From positions 1 to 64,000 of the forward strand of contig JAEERW010000004.1 of assembly GCA_016286055.1 (NCBI GenBank): 64,000 nt of DNA, written 5' to 3'. Below the pieces are notes generated by a model, which was not told where the DNA came from, did not search any database, and saw only the letters and a list, made by a program, of their open reading frames with translations. The translations under genes and the position numbers were made by a program. Position 1 is the stretch's first letter. Every line of letters begins with the position of its first letter. This DNA comes from Bacteroidales bacterium. GTDB taxonomy: Bacteria > Bacteroidota > Bacteroidia > Bacteroidales > UBA3824. This document shows, piece by piece, positions 15,423-24,505 of the stretch.

Positions 15423-15713
15423 ATGATTGGAATACAATTAGACGACACAACCCACGACCTCAAAATAAGAGAACGCGGCATTGCCGTGGGTGAAACCACC
15501 GAGCAAAATCAGTACTTGATACTTGCCACCCATCGTGGCGAGTGGAAACAATACCCTTCGCTCGGTGTAGGCATCGGCGACTATACCAACGACAACGACA
15601 CCGATTTTCTCCGTCATTCGATATTAGAAAATTTTCGAATGGATGGCCTCGCCGTGAGTAGCATAAAGTTTGCCCACGGCGGCATAGAAATAACAGCAGA
15701 CTATAAACAATAA
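15423..15713 (+). CDS. Baseplate protein W / gp25-like
   Basis: The 96-residue product has the pattern of the gp25/GpW lysozyme-like baseplate family: LKIRERGIAVGETTEQNQYL, then ATHRGEWKQYPSLGVGIGDY, which corresponds to the conserved 'RGEW..P..G' motif. In contractile tails it links baseplate wedges to the sheath. It is followed by a 4-nt gap and the next baseplate gene, so the hub genes are in one tight operon. Confidence 0.7.
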   Translation: MIGIQLDDTTHDLKIRERGIAVGETTEQNQYLILATHRGEWKQYPSLGVGIGDYTNDNDTDFLRHSILENFRMDGLAVSSIKFAHGGIEITADYKQ

Positions 15714-15717
15714 AGCC

Positions 15718-16269
15718 ATGTCAACAATAACCATCAATCCCTACACCCCAGCATGGGGTTACAACCCGGCAACAATGGCACAGGCGGGAATGTTGCGGCT
15801 GTTAAGGTCGCACAACATACCCGTAGACATTCCATACGACAACAAGATAGTGCCGGTATCGCTACAACTGCCAGAAATAGGCGAAAGTTCGCGGTTTACC
15901 TTGCCGTTAGACCCATTGGTTTCGGTAAGTGGCAAAAACAACATTGTCTGCCGCAACATTGCTTGCAACGATGGCAGCATACACGGCACTGTAAAAGAGA
16001 AATGGAATAGAGACGATTGGGACATCACCATTGCGGGGCTAATGATAGCCGACCAATACCGTTCGCTTAACGACAATATCCAACTGTTGCGCACTTACAT
16101 TGAGTACAACAAAGCAATTGAGATAGTCTGTGAATACCTCAACGTTGGTTATGAAATACTCTATGTAGTAATTGAATCCTTCGACTTTCCATTTACCAAA
16201 GGCGAAGATTACCAAACCTACACCCTCAAATGCAAATCCGACGATTCTAACATTAATCTCTTAATATAA
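15718..16269 (+). CDS. Tail hub-associated protein (DUF6046-like)
   Basis: The 183-residue product (MSTITINPYTPAWGYNPATM; later KEKWNRDDWDITIAGLMIAD and NKAIEIVCEYLNVGYEILYV) resembles the DUF6046 family found in Bacteroidetes contractile phages between tape measure and gpD. This slot is that of Mu N or tube-baseplate connectors. Its last base overlaps the start of the gpD gene by one nucleotide, implying coupled translation. The biochemical role is unknown. Confidence 0.55.
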   Translation: MSTITINPYTPAWGYNPATMAQAGMLRLLRSHNIPVDIPYDNKIVPVSLQLPEIGESSRFTLPLDPLVSVSGKNNIVCRNIACNDGSIHGTVKEKWNRDDWDITIAGLMIADQYRSLNDNIQLLRTYIEYNKAIEIVCEYLNVGYEILYVVIESFDFPFTKGEDYQTYTLKCKSDDSNINLLI

Positions 16270-17237
16270 TGTATAAAATTGATTGGAAAATAACCATCGA
16301 CGGTCGCGACCTCCGCATATTAGACAGTGTAGAAATCACACGCGACACCGAGAACCTCACCGATAGTGCGGTAATCAAACTGCCATCGTGGGTCTACAAC
16401 CGCTATATAAAAGACGTTGACACCATCAAGCGCGACCAAACTGTGAGCATTTCGCTCGGCTACGATGGCGACCTTCACCAAGAGTTCTCCGGCTACATCC
16501 GCAGTGTGGAACGCGATCCTTCAGGGCTTGTAATCAACTGCCAAGACGAGATCTACAAGTTTAACCTAACAAAGATGGAAGACAAGCCTTACGACAAACC
16601 AACGGTAAAAGACCTTTTAAACGTCGTTATAAAGGCTGTACAACCCGACTTAAAACTCAACTGCAAATACGATTTTGCATACGACAAGTTCACAATAAAG
16701 AATGCCACAGCGTTGGACGTGCTAAAAACCATTCAGGACGAGTGCCACTGTATGATGTACATTAAAGATGGCGTATTCAACGTAACACCGCCATACATCA
16801 CGCCCGAAAGCACCAAAACTGTGCGTTACGACACATCAAAAAACGTTATGGCAGATGGTTATTCACTTAAATATAAGGATAAAGAAGACAGAAAACTAAA
16901 AGTAACAGCAAAAGGGAAAGACAAAACCGGCAAAGAACTCACAGCCGAACGTGGCGAAGGTGGCGGCGACACAGAAACCTTCGACTATAAAGGCATTGCT
17001 ACACAAGAGATGCTTGATTCCATTGCCGACAATATGTATGCCGCAAAAAGTTTCAGCGGCTACGAAGGCGGCTTTCAAGCGTGGTATTTGCCGTTGGTAA
17101 GCAAAGGCGACACGGCGGACATCTCCGACCCGAACGACCCAGACCGCAACGGCAAATATTTTATAAAGTCGGTTGTAACCACGTGCAGCAGTGGTGGTAT
17201 AACGCGGAAAATCACCCTCGGAAAGAAACTTTCTTAA
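16269..17237 (+). CDS. Tail hub protein, late control gpD-like (Mu gp44)
   Basis: The 322-residue product carries the GpD/VgrG-like hub fold: ITIDGRDLRILDSVEITRDT, a TVSISLGYDGDLHQEFSGYI strand set, KPTVKDLLNVVIKA, and the conserved segment ALDVLKTIQDECHCMMYIKD. The end SKGDTADISDPNDPDRNGKY matches the gpD C-terminal OB-type region. It forms the trimeric hub below the tube. The next hub gene (spike) lies 333 nt downstream beyond an antisense gene. Confidence 0.8.
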   Translation: MYKIDWKITIDGRDLRILDSVEITRDTENLTDSAVIKLPSWVYNRYIKDVDTIKRDQTVSISLGYDGDLHQEFSGYIRSVERDPSGLVINCQDEIYKFNLTKMEDKPYDKPTVKDLLNVVIKAVQPDLKLNCKYDFAYDKFTIKNATALDVLKTIQDECHCMMYIKDGVFNVTPPYITPESTKTVRYDTSKNVMADGYSLKYKDKEDRKLKVTAKGKDKTGKELTAERGEGGGDTETFDYKGIATQEMLDSIADNMYAAKSFSGYEGGFQAWYLPLVSKGDTADISDPNDPDRNGKYFIKSVVTTCSSGGITRKITLGKKLS

Positions 17238-17569
17238 CGCTGGCTCCTGCGCGATTGGTTGTACTTGTCGCCGGGTTTGAGTTTCACAGGGTTTCGTTCA
17301 AGTTCTTTTTTGGTATAAAAGACAAGGGTTTTGGCATACTCAATACATCTGCGGTCGTAATCCTCGCGTTCTTTGTCGGTCATATTGGCGCGGACATCGG
17401 TATGTTTGACGAAATGATATGAATCTTGGTAGCCTCCGTACTTAAACTCGCGTTCCATATACGCGGTGCTGTCGGGGGTGTAATAGAGCCAATAAAACTC
17501 AGATGGTTTGCTCTGAGCCATTCCAAGACAAGGCAGAGCCAATAACGATAACAATAAAAACTTTTTCAT
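17234..17569 (-). CDS. Small exported protein, antisense insert in tail cluster
   Basis: The 111-residue product opens with a clear Sec signal peptide, MKKFLLLSLLALPCLGMAQS, cleaved probably after AQ. The mature part (SEFYWLYYTPDSTAYMER, then CIEYAKTLVFYTKKELERNP) has no recognised family. It is opposite in strand to all neighbours. Its stop overlaps that of gpD by two bases, and its ATG is separated from the divergent spike ATG by a single base. A longer frame into the spike gene was rejected. It is probably prophage cargo that alters the host envelope. Confidence 0.65.
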   Translation of the reverse strand: MKKFLLLSLLALPCLGMAQSKPSEFYWLYYTPDSTAYMEREFKYGGYQDSYHFVKHTDVRANMTDKEREDYDRRCIEYAKTLVFYTKKELERNPVKLKPGDKYNQSRRSQR

Positions 17570-17570
17570 A

Positions 17571-18068
17571 ATGGGCAAACATTCAGAAATTAAACAATTG
17601 ATACGTTCAATAGCCTCCACTGACGGCGGCGCAACGCTTTTTGAAGCCACCGTGGTTGAAAGCAAAGATACGGAATGTACCATTAAATACCAAGGTTTGG
17701 AGCACAAAAACGTGCGCCTTGTATGCGGATTTTCACAAAGTTTAACAACCGTCATCGTAAAACCCGCTGTCGATAGCACCGTCCTCGTCGCCGACCTCTC
17801 CTCCGGCAAAATGCGCGACCTCGTGGTGCTGATGGTTGAAAAGGTTGAAACCGTAACAATCAACGGCGGCAACGAAACCATAACAATCAACGGCGGCGAA
17901 TTAGGCGGCTTGGTCAATATAAAAGCACTAACCAACAAGTTGAATGCTCTGGTTAACACTTTTAACACACATGTTCACTCTGTATCAGGAAAAACAACCT
18001 TAACCACTACTCAACAGGCACAGACCTTTAACCAATCCGATTACGAAGACACCAAAATAAAACACTAA
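17571..18068 (+). CDS. Baseplate spike protein (Mu gp45 / P2 gpV-like)
   Basis: The 165-residue protein has an N-terminal OB-fold-like part and a repeated beta-helix segment, VETVTINGGNETITINGGE, the type of short repeat forming trimeric spike needles. A THVHSV motif (H-x-H) near residue 137 resembles the metal-binding tip motif of such spikes. The position after the gpD hub agrees. It must be read through from the hub operon or start at its own promoter, as the antisense gene lies just upstream. Confidence 0.7.
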   Translation: MGKHSEIKQLIRSIASTDGGATLFEATVVESKDTECTIKYQGLEHKNVRLVCGFSQSLTTVIVKPAVDSTVLVADLSSGKMRDLVVLMVEKVETVTINGGNETITINGGELGGLVNIKALTNKLNALVNTFNTHVHSVSGKTTLTTTQQAQTFNQSDYEDTKIKH

Positions 18069-18073
18069 ACACC

Positions 18074-19585
18074 ATGGACATAACACGCACCGAACGTTAC
18101 AAGCAATGGCAGGCAGAAATGAAACACTTTCAGAACATCTGCGCCAAACATTCCATAACAGAAACCAAAGCCGCACAGCAACGCCGCATAACGCGTGCAA
18201 AACATGATTACGCCTACTTTGTGCGCACATATTTTCCCGAAATAGCCCGTTGCAAATGCGGCAAGTTCCAGACCGATGCCGCAGAATATATCCTCGCCAA
18301 CCCAAACGCCCGAGCCGTATTCGAGTGGGCACGCGGTCACGCCAAAAGTACTCACATGGGCGTGCTCGTACCACTTTGGCTCAAAATCCAAGACAAACGG
18401 CAGTTCTACACCATGGTTGTTGTCTCCAAATCCGAAGATGCCGCCGACCGTCTCCTTGCCGACCTTCAACAGCAACTCGCCTACAACGAACTCTACATCC
18501 ACGACTTTGGCACACAGATGAAAAGCGGCAACTGGAGCGAAGGTGAGTTCCTCACCACCGACGACTGTTATTTCGTATCCCTCGGACGTGGACAGTCGCC
18601 GCGCGGTCTCAAAAACAACTCCCACCGTCCCGATTACATTGTTATCGACGACATCGACGACGATGCCATGTGCCGTAACCCTCAACGTGTGTCCGAAGCC
18701 GCCGAATGGGTGCTCTCTGCGTTGTTCGGCACAATGGAAGCCGGACGCGGTCGCTTTATAATGGTAGGCAACCTTATCAGCAAAACCTCTGTATTGGCAA
18801 GTGTAATGGAACGTCCCGGCGTGTTCCACACACAGGTCAACATCTTGGACTCCGAAGGACAGCCCACGTGGAAAGAAAACTACAAACTATCAGAAATCCG
18901 CGAAATGCGTTCAATGATGGGCGAACGCAACTTTGAAAAGGAATACATGAACAATCCTCTTGTTGAAGGTGCAATCTTTGAACAGCGGCACATCAAATAC
19001 GCACCAGCCTTGCCGCTCCGCCAATACCGCAAACTTGTTTGCTACACCGACCCGAGTTTCAAATCATCCGCCACCGCCGACTATAAAGCCACAGTTCTTG
19101 CCGGTCTCACCGCCGACGGACACTATCATATATTAAAGGTGTACGCCGCGCAGACCTCAGTTTCCGCCATGATAGAATGGCACTACGACCTCATTAAATG
19201 GATTGCAGGACGCGCCCCCGTACAATTCTACATGGAAAGCAACTTCATGCAAGACCTTATCCTTGACGAGTTCCGCAAAGCCGGAGATGCCGCTGGGCTT
19301 CACATCCCCATACTTGGCGACCCACGCAAAAAGCCCGATAAGTTCGCCCGCATCGAAACCCTCCAACCCCTTTTCGAGCGCGGCCTAATAACCATCAGCG
19401 ACACCGAGCGCACCACCGACGGCGTACGAATCCTCATAGAGCAGCTCTTAATGTTCCAGCACGGTTCACACTCACACGACGATGCCCCCGATGCCCTTGA
19501 ATCCTGCATTTGGATGCTCTCCCGTTCTCATCGCCGCACCTTCTCCCGCTACCTCCGTCTCCCCCGCGCCAACAGGAAATGGTAA
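18074..19585 (+). CDS. Large terminase subunit (Mu gp28-like)
   Basis: The 503-residue protein has a Walker A-like loop ARGHAKSTH at about residue 83, Walker B plus catalytic acids in DYIVIDDIDDD near 195, and a RNase H-like nuclease domain with CYTDPSFKSS near 321 and HDDAPDALES near 474. It pumps DNA into proheads and cuts it. It is the last recognisable phage gene, 5 nt after the spike, far from its small subunit at 3905. In Mu it precedes the portal gene. Confidence 0.9.
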   Translation: MDITRTERYKQWQAEMKHFQNICAKHSITETKAAQQRRITRAKHDYAYFVRTYFPEIARCKCGKFQTDAAEYILANPNARAVFEWARGHAKSTHMGVLVPLWLKIQDKRQFYTMVVVSKSEDAADRLLADLQQQLAYNELYIHDFGTQMKSGNWSEGEFLTTDDCYFVSLGRGQSPRGLKNNSHRPDYIVIDDIDDDAMCRNPQRVSEAAEWVLSALFGTMEAGRGRFIMVGNLISKTSVLASVMERPGVFHTQVNILDSEGQPTWKENYKLSEIREMRSMMGERNFEKEYMNNPLVEGAIFEQRHIKYAPALPLRQYRKLVCYTDPSFKSSATADYKATVLAGLTADGHYHILKVYAAQTSVSAMIEWHYDLIKWIAGRAPVQFYMESNFMQDLILDEFRKAGDAAGLHIPILGDPRKKPDKFARIETLQPLFERGLITISDTERTTDGVRILIEQLLMFQHGSHSHDDAPDALESCIWMLSRSHRRTFSRYLRLPRANRKW

Positions 19586-19717
19586 AACGATGATTAATTG
19601 AGTTGAAATAGGAGATTAATTGGACAGCGGAGAATAAAAAAATGATTAAAAATCTGATATTTTGGATGCCTGTATTAAAAAAATATCTATCTTTATATCC
19701 TGAAAACAAACACACAA
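19586..19717. other. Prophage-chromosome border region
   Basis: The phage cluster ends with the terminase stop at 19585, and the next gene at 19718 is chromosomal in type. The 132 bp between are AT-rich. I found no tRNA fragment, no repeat also present at the left edge (which lies beyond the window), and no convincing Mu-type end, so the exact attachment point is not identified. Confidence 0.4.
19661..19695 (+). promoter_or_regulatory. Promoter of the DUF4112-phosphatase operon
   Basis: TTTG at 19661-19664 and TATCTTTA (one mismatch to TAnnTTTG) at 19688-19695 lie upstream of the gene at 19718. The 23-nt spacing is longer than the usual 19-21. Confidence 0.4.
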
Positions 19718-20203
19718 ATGGAACAGACTTCAAACATCCCCCCAGCCGAGCAAAGTACCAAAAAACTCTCTTTTGGCACACTTACAACCATCAGGAAACT
19801 TATGGACGACCTGCATCTCGACCCAATCCTCGGTCTTTTTGCACCCGGAATTGGCGACTGGGTAACCACTATTCTCACCGTACCTTATATTATAACATCG
19901 GTTTTCAAGCTAAAATCACTTTCGTTGACACTTGCTATTATATATAATGTGTTGATGGACTGTCTTTGGGGAACGGTGCCTGTGGCTGGCGACTTTTTCG
20001 ACTTTCTGCACCGCGGATTCAAGAAAAATTGCAAACTAGTGGAAGGCTTCGCAGAACAAGACCCTCAAGTGATGAGCGAGGTAAAGCGCAAATCAGTGTT
20101 TTTCGGTATTATGATTGTGATTCTTATCGGATTGATATGTCTTTCGGTTTACTACGTAAAAATGCTCTGGGGCTATATAATAGACTTTTTCCAAAACATG
20201 TAG
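19718..20203 (+). CDS. DUF4112 family membrane protein
   Basis: The 161-residue protein has the DUF4112 signature: LMDDLHLDPILGLFAPGIGD, a membrane segment at ~60-95, then TVPVAGDFFDFLHRGFKKNC, and a final membrane helix at ~130-155 (FFGIMIVILIGLICLSVYYV). Its function is unknown in any organism I can name. Only 4 nt separate it from the first phosphatase gene, so the two are probably co-transcribed; a membrane partner for the phosphatase is conceivable. Confidence 0.75.
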   Translation: MEQTSNIPPAEQSTKKLSFGTLTTIRKLMDDLHLDPILGLFAPGIGDWVTTILTVPYIITSVFKLKSLSLTLAIIYNVLMDCLWGTVPVAGDFFDFLHRGFKKNCKLVEGFAEQDPQVMSEVKRKSVFFGIMIVILIGLICLSVYYVKMLWGYIIDFFQNM

Positions 20204-20207
20204 GTAC

Positions 20208-22439
20208 ATGAAATCGAGAATATTAGCCATATTAATTACCATCCTTTCTGCCACAGCTTTCACAAGTAGCAAGGCTGAGAATTTTCGCGACAGCATTCTC
20301 AACCTCATTACTCCGCAAACCGACCCGTTGACCAAGGCCCGTTACTACTGTGCAATCGCCAAAGAAGACCCAAACCCCGACACGGTGAAATATTACGCCA
20401 ACCTATCTATGGAAATTTGCGGCGGCGACACACTGATAAGGGCAGAGGCATACTCTTACCTTGGCTACATTGCCTATACAGAAGGAGCGTGGGAACAGTC
20501 GTTGCAATTGTACCAGCACGCTTACGCTATCGCCAGACTCACCAGCGACTCTCTGCTGCTTGCCAAAATAATATTCAATACCGGCTGCATCCTCGAATCG
20601 CTCAACAATATTCCTGAGGCAATGGAAAACTTTAAACAAGCTATCAGCATATTCCGCAAACTAAAACACACGGCTTGGGAACTTTGGGCTTACAGGCAAC
20701 TGTGCCAAGTGTGCACCAAATCAAAAATGTTTTACATAGCCGAGAAATACTGTCAGGAGGTGATGGAAGTGAGCCGTACCACGGGAGACCCTTACCATAA
20801 ACTTATTTCGTTCATATCGTTGGCGCAGATGAATTCTTTCAAAGCCGAAACACAGCAGGTTGACAGCATACACCGATATTTGCAACGGACTTTGGAAGCG
20901 TGCGATTCAATTCAGCATATTATCGACTCTACCCAATGCGACAATTTCGACTGTATGACCTTACTCAACGAATCATACATCGAAAAATTCAAAGCTTACA
21001 CAATCAACTCGTTTTACGGAAGAAGGTTTCGCCGTCAGGCCATCGACAGCGCCGAAAAATACATTTTGCTTGCCGACAAATGGTATCACAACACAGGCGA
21101 TTCGGTGCAACTTGCCATGGTAGATCTCTGCTGGGCATGGCTATACTATGCCAAAGGAGACTACAATAAAGCACTGAATGCGTCAAAAAACTTTAAGATA
21201 ACTAATTACACCGACAAGTATATAAAAGAGCATCTTTACAATCTACTTGCCAATACATATTACCAACTTGGACAGTATAAAGAGGCATACCAATGGCAGA
21301 AAAAACTCAACAAGTTTCTCAATATCAACACCGAAGAAGCCAAACTTGCGCAAGTAACCGAAAGGCTGCTATGCAACCGCCTCGACGAGTTTGATTCGGC
21401 AGAAAGGATGCTCAAACGCGAAAACGAGGCCTTGTCGTCGAGTGTAAGCAACAAGCAGAGTCAACTGCTATTCGCCATTATCGCCCTATGCCTGAGCATT
21501 TTTGCTATCATTGTGGTGTGCATTTCAGTAATACGCAAACGCCGAGTAAACAAACTACTGCAAATCAACAATCTGACCCTTTTGCAAAAGCAAGAGGAGA
21601 TTATTCAGCAGCAAGGCATAATCACATCGCAAAAAGAGAAGGTAGAACAATACAACTCAATGATTCTCCAAAGCATACGCTACGCAAGACATATTCAACG
21701 TATGGCGCTCCCCGATGCAGAAGAAGTTAAGACGCTGTTTCCCGATTATTTTCTCAGTTATATGCCCAAGGATATTGTCAGTGGTGACTTTTACTATGTT
21801 ACCCGTTGCGGCGATTTTAGGATTGTGGTTATAGCCGACTGCACAGGCCACGGAGTGCCAGGCGGATTCCTTTCGATGTTTGGCATTTCGGCCATCAAGG
21901 AGATACTCTCACGTCAAAACGATAATGTGATGCCAGGCGCTGTATTAGACAGTATGAGAGAATTTATCAAAGACGCTTTCAGCGGCGACAGCGAAACCGA
22001 CGAAACAGGCGACGAGATGTTTTCAACTGCCGACGGCATGGATATGTCGGTGAGCGCTATCAACTTAGAAACCCGCGAAGTGCGCTATGCTGGCGCATAT
22101 CACAGCGCATATATATGGAGCAACGGCACAATCTCTCGTCTCAAAGGCGACCGAATGCCAATAGGACGACACATCAAAGAGGACGGACCGTTCACCACCA
22201 TTGCGCAAACTCTAAAAGCAGGAGATATGCTTTATATGATAACCGATGGCATTCAAGGTCAGATGGGCGGGTTGTCTGGCACGAAGTTTATGACCAAACG
22301 TCTACTCCAATTCTTTTCGGAAAATGCATCAAACCCTGTGGCAGATCAAAAAGAGCGTTTTGAAACTATAATACACGACTGGATGCAAAATACTATGCAG
22401 GTAGATGATATGACGTTGATGGGAATAAGGATTAATTAA
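20208..22439 (+). CDS. TPR sensor - SpoIIE-type protein phosphatase, active-site intact
   Basis: The 743-residue protein has a signal peptide, TPR-like helical repeats (~30-390), a transmembrane helix at ~420-441, a coiled coil, the linker SIRYARHIQRMALP, and a cytoplasmic PP2C/SpoIIE domain from ~490. Metal ligands are present: SGDFYY near 525, IADCTGHGVPGG near 543, TDG near 678 and VDDMT near 732. It should remove phosphate from serine/threonine of a STAS-type protein in response to a periplasmic or TPR-bound cue. It is 4 nt downstream of DUF4112 and convergent with the four leftward paralogues. Confidence 0.85.
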   Translation: MKSRILAILITILSATAFTSSKAENFRDSILNLITPQTDPLTKARYYCAIAKEDPNPDTVKYYANLSMEICGGDTLIRAEAYSYLGYIAYTEGAWEQSLQLYQHAYAIARLTSDSLLLAKIIFNTGCILESLNNIPEAMENFKQAISIFRKLKHTAWELWAYRQLCQVCTKSKMFYIAEKYCQEVMEVSRTTGDPYHKLISFISLAQMNSFKAETQQVDSIHRYLQRTLEACDSIQHIIDSTQCDNFDCMTLLNESYIEKFKAYTINSFYGRRFRRQAIDSAEKYILLADKWYHNTGDSVQLAMVDLCWAWLYYAKGDYNKALNASKNFKITNYTDKYIKEHLYNLLANTYYQLGQYKEAYQWQKKLNKFLNINTEEAKLAQVTERLLCNRLDEFDSAERMLKRENEALSSSVSNKQSQLLFAIIALCLSIFAIIVVCISVIRKRRVNKLLQINNLTLLQKQEEIIQQQGIITSQKEKVEQYNSMILQSIRYARHIQRMALPDAEEVKTLFPDYFLSYMPKDIVSGDFYYVTRCGDFRIVVIADCTGHGVPGGFLSMFGISAIKEILSRQNDNVMPGAVLDSMREFIKDAFSGDSETDETGDEMFSTADGMDMSVSAINLETREVRYAGAYHSAYIWSNGTISRLKGDRMPIGRHIKEDGPFTTIAQTLKAGDMLYMITDGIQGQMGGLSGTKFMTKRLLQFFSENASNPVADQKERFETIIHDWMQNTMQVDDMTLMGIRIN

Positions 22440-22452
22440 ACCGTTGGATGAA

Positions 22453-23427
22453 TTATAATCTTACACCAGCCAAGGTTAAATCGTCGACTTGTGCATAACC
22501 GTTGATCCAATCGTTTACTATTGAAGCCACCGTGCTTTTTTGTTCCTCTATTGACATTCCGCCTATCTGCTCAAACATAGCTGTAAGACGTTTGGTAGAG
22601 AATTTCACATTTTCAGGACCTCCAAACTGGTTTTGTAGGCTGTCGGTAGTGAAATACAGCATGTCGCCTTTTTTTACGGGGATAAAGGTCTCTGAAAATG
22701 GGCTATCGCCTTTAAACGACCAGCCTATTGGCATACGATCGCCATTGTAAGTGGTGAGTGCACCGTTGGAATAGAGATATACATTTTGGTTGGCACCTGC
22801 AAAACGGACTCCTCCCCCATTGTTGTCAAAGGCACATAATGAAAGGTTTAAACCATCGTTGATGGTGTCAATATTCTCATCGTTGCTACGGAGCGAAGAT
22901 TTTACAAAATCGCGCATCTCTTCAAGAATAAGGGCGAGATCGATATTTTCGTCGTAAAAATGTTTTGCTAGCGACTCCTTGAGTGCAGAAAGCCCAAGCA
23001 TAGTGAGAAAACCACCAGGCACACCGTGACCCGAACAGTCGGCAAGGGCAAAAATCTTGTAGTTTGCTATCTCAAAAGATTTGTAAAAATCGCCAGTAAC
23101 TATGGTGTGGGGCTTGGTAAAAATAAAATAATCTGAAAAAAGAGAGCTGATTTCCTTTTGTGGAAACGCCGCACTCTGAATTCTCTTGGCGTAACGTATG
23201 CTCGAAGTGTTTTCGTGAATAGCTTTTGCGCAGCGTTCCGACTCGGTGGCAATGGCGGCATCCTGTTCAGAAATTACGCTTTTCAACTTATTAATTTCTA
23301 ATGCATTATCATTCTGTACACGTTGGCATTGCTGTAATTTGCAACGGTTTTTGAATATTATCACAAAGGCGGCAACCACAACAGCTGCTACAATTATATA
23401 AAACACTATTATTAAGATTGATTCCAT
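22453..23427 (-). CDS. Short membrane-anchored SpoIIE-type phosphatase
   Basis: The 324-residue protein has one N-terminal membrane helix (~5-27), a short coiled coil, the linker SSIRYAKRIQSAAFP and a SpoIIE domain. The metal ligands in VTGDFY (~110), LADCSGHGVPGG (~128) and VDDLT near the end are present; the TDG motif is TDS, a mild change. It lacks a TPR sensor, so it may take its input from a partner. It is the last gene of the leftward operon, 4 nt after its closest paralogue. Confidence 0.8.
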   Translation of the reverse strand: MESILIIVFYIIVAAVVVAAFVIIFKNRCKLQQCQRVQNDNALEINKLKSVISEQDAAIATESERCAKAIHENTSSIRYAKRIQSAAFPQKEISSLFSDYFIFTKPHTIVTGDFYKSFEIANYKIFALADCSGHGVPGGFLTMLGLSALKESLAKHFYDENIDLALILEEMRDFVKSSLRSNDENIDTINDGLNLSLCAFDNNGGGVRFAGANQNVYLYSNGALTTYNGDRMPIGWSFKGDSPFSETFIPVKKGDMLYFTTDSLQNQFGGPENVKFSTKRLTAMFEQIGGMSIEEQKSTVASIVNDWINGYAQVDDLTLAGVRL

Positions 23428-23431
23428 AGCT

Positions 23432-24472
23432 TTAAATTCTTATTCCTATTAATGTTTGGTCGTCGAACTGGTCGTGTCCTTCTTTCCAATTGTCAACTAT
23501 TTTGGTGAAGTTTGCACATTGGGTCTGAGTATCTTCGCCACTGTGTTCCAACAACATAGCAGCAAGACGTTTGGTAGTGAACTTTATGTCTTCGGGCGTG
23601 CCGAATTGGTCTTGAATGCCATCGCTGCAAAGATACACCATATCGCCCTTTTGTAAGTCGAATGTAAATGATTCAAATGGCACGTCTTGCCTCGGATGGC
23701 GTCCGATGGGCATTCTGTTGCCTTTAAGTTTAAAGATTTCGCCGTTTCGGCATACATATATTGTATGGTTAGCAGCGGCATATTGTATCTGGGTAAAATC
23801 GTTGTTGAATGCGCAAAGCGAAATATCCATGCCGTCGCTCACCACCACGTCGTCGGTTTCGGCAGCCTCAGCGAGCGATGTAAGCACAAAGTTGCGCAGT
23901 CGGTTAAGAATGTCGGCAGGGTCGAACGACTTAGAAATTTTTTGTTTTGAAAGCAGGTCTTTGAGAGCCGACATACCCAACATAGAAAGGAATCCTCCTG
24001 GCACACCGTGACCTGTGCAGTCGGCAACAATTGCGATTTTCAAGCTTGGCGACGATGCACAAGTGTAAAAGTCGCCGCTTACAACATCGCGAGGACTGAA
24101 ATATATAAAGCAGTCGTTAAAGAGAGCTTTAAAATCGTTGTCGTTAGGTATCACAGCACGTTGAATACGTTCGGCATAATGGATGCTGGCTCTGAGGTCA
24201 TTGTGAGCGGTTGTGTATTCTTGGGATATTTTGGATAGTTCTTCTTGCTTAGTGTTGGATATTTGCGTGAGACTGGCAATCTGCTTTTGCTGTTCTGCTA
24301 TATCGTTATTCACAGCTAAGATAACCTCTTTGTCTTTTTTAACAACAAAGAAAGATATACCTGCCACCACAGCTATTGCGATAGCGCATAAAATCAAATG
24401 TAACAAAAGCGACGACTCGTTTGGAATAGCCGTTACTAAAAGAGTTTGTGTTATATATATAAAGTGTTGCAT
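23432..24472 (-). CDS. Short membrane-anchored SpoIIE-type phosphatase
   Basis: The 346-residue protein has a membrane helix at ~25-45, a coiled coil, the linker SIHYAERIQRAVIP and a complete SpoIIE catalytic domain: VSGDFYT (~131), VADCTGHGVPGG (~150), SDG and FDDQT. Like its neighbour it lacks the TPR part. It may be a duplicate of the neighbour's gene: both share domain order and length. It lies 33 nt after the degenerate paralogue. Confidence 0.82.
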   Translation of the reverse strand: MQHFIYITQTLLVTAIPNESSLLLHLILCAIAIAVVAGISFFVVKKDKEVILAVNNDIAEQQKQIASLTQISNTKQEELSKISQEYTTAHNDLRASIHYAERIQRAVIPNDNDFKALFNDCFIYFSPRDVVSGDFYTCASSPSLKIAIVADCTGHGVPGGFLSMLGMSALKDLLSKQKISKSFDPADILNRLRNFVLTSLAEAAETDDVVVSDGMDISLCAFNNDFTQIQYAAANHTIYVCRNGEIFKLKGNRMPIGRHPRQDVPFESFTFDLQKGDMVYLCSDGIQDQFGTPEDIKFTTKRLAAMLLEHSGEDTQTQCANFTKIVDNWKEGHDQFDDQTLIGIRI

Positions 24473-24505
24473 ACTATAATTTTTGTTGATTTACTTGCAA
24501 AAATC

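Noticed and set aside
17234..17968. Longer version of the exported antisense protein (244 codons)
   Set aside because: The extension overlaps the spike gene almost completely and would place the signal peptide in the middle of the protein.
19586..19717. Mu-type right end or integrase att site
   Set aside because: TG/CA dinucleotides are too common to count, and without the left end no direct repeat can be tested.
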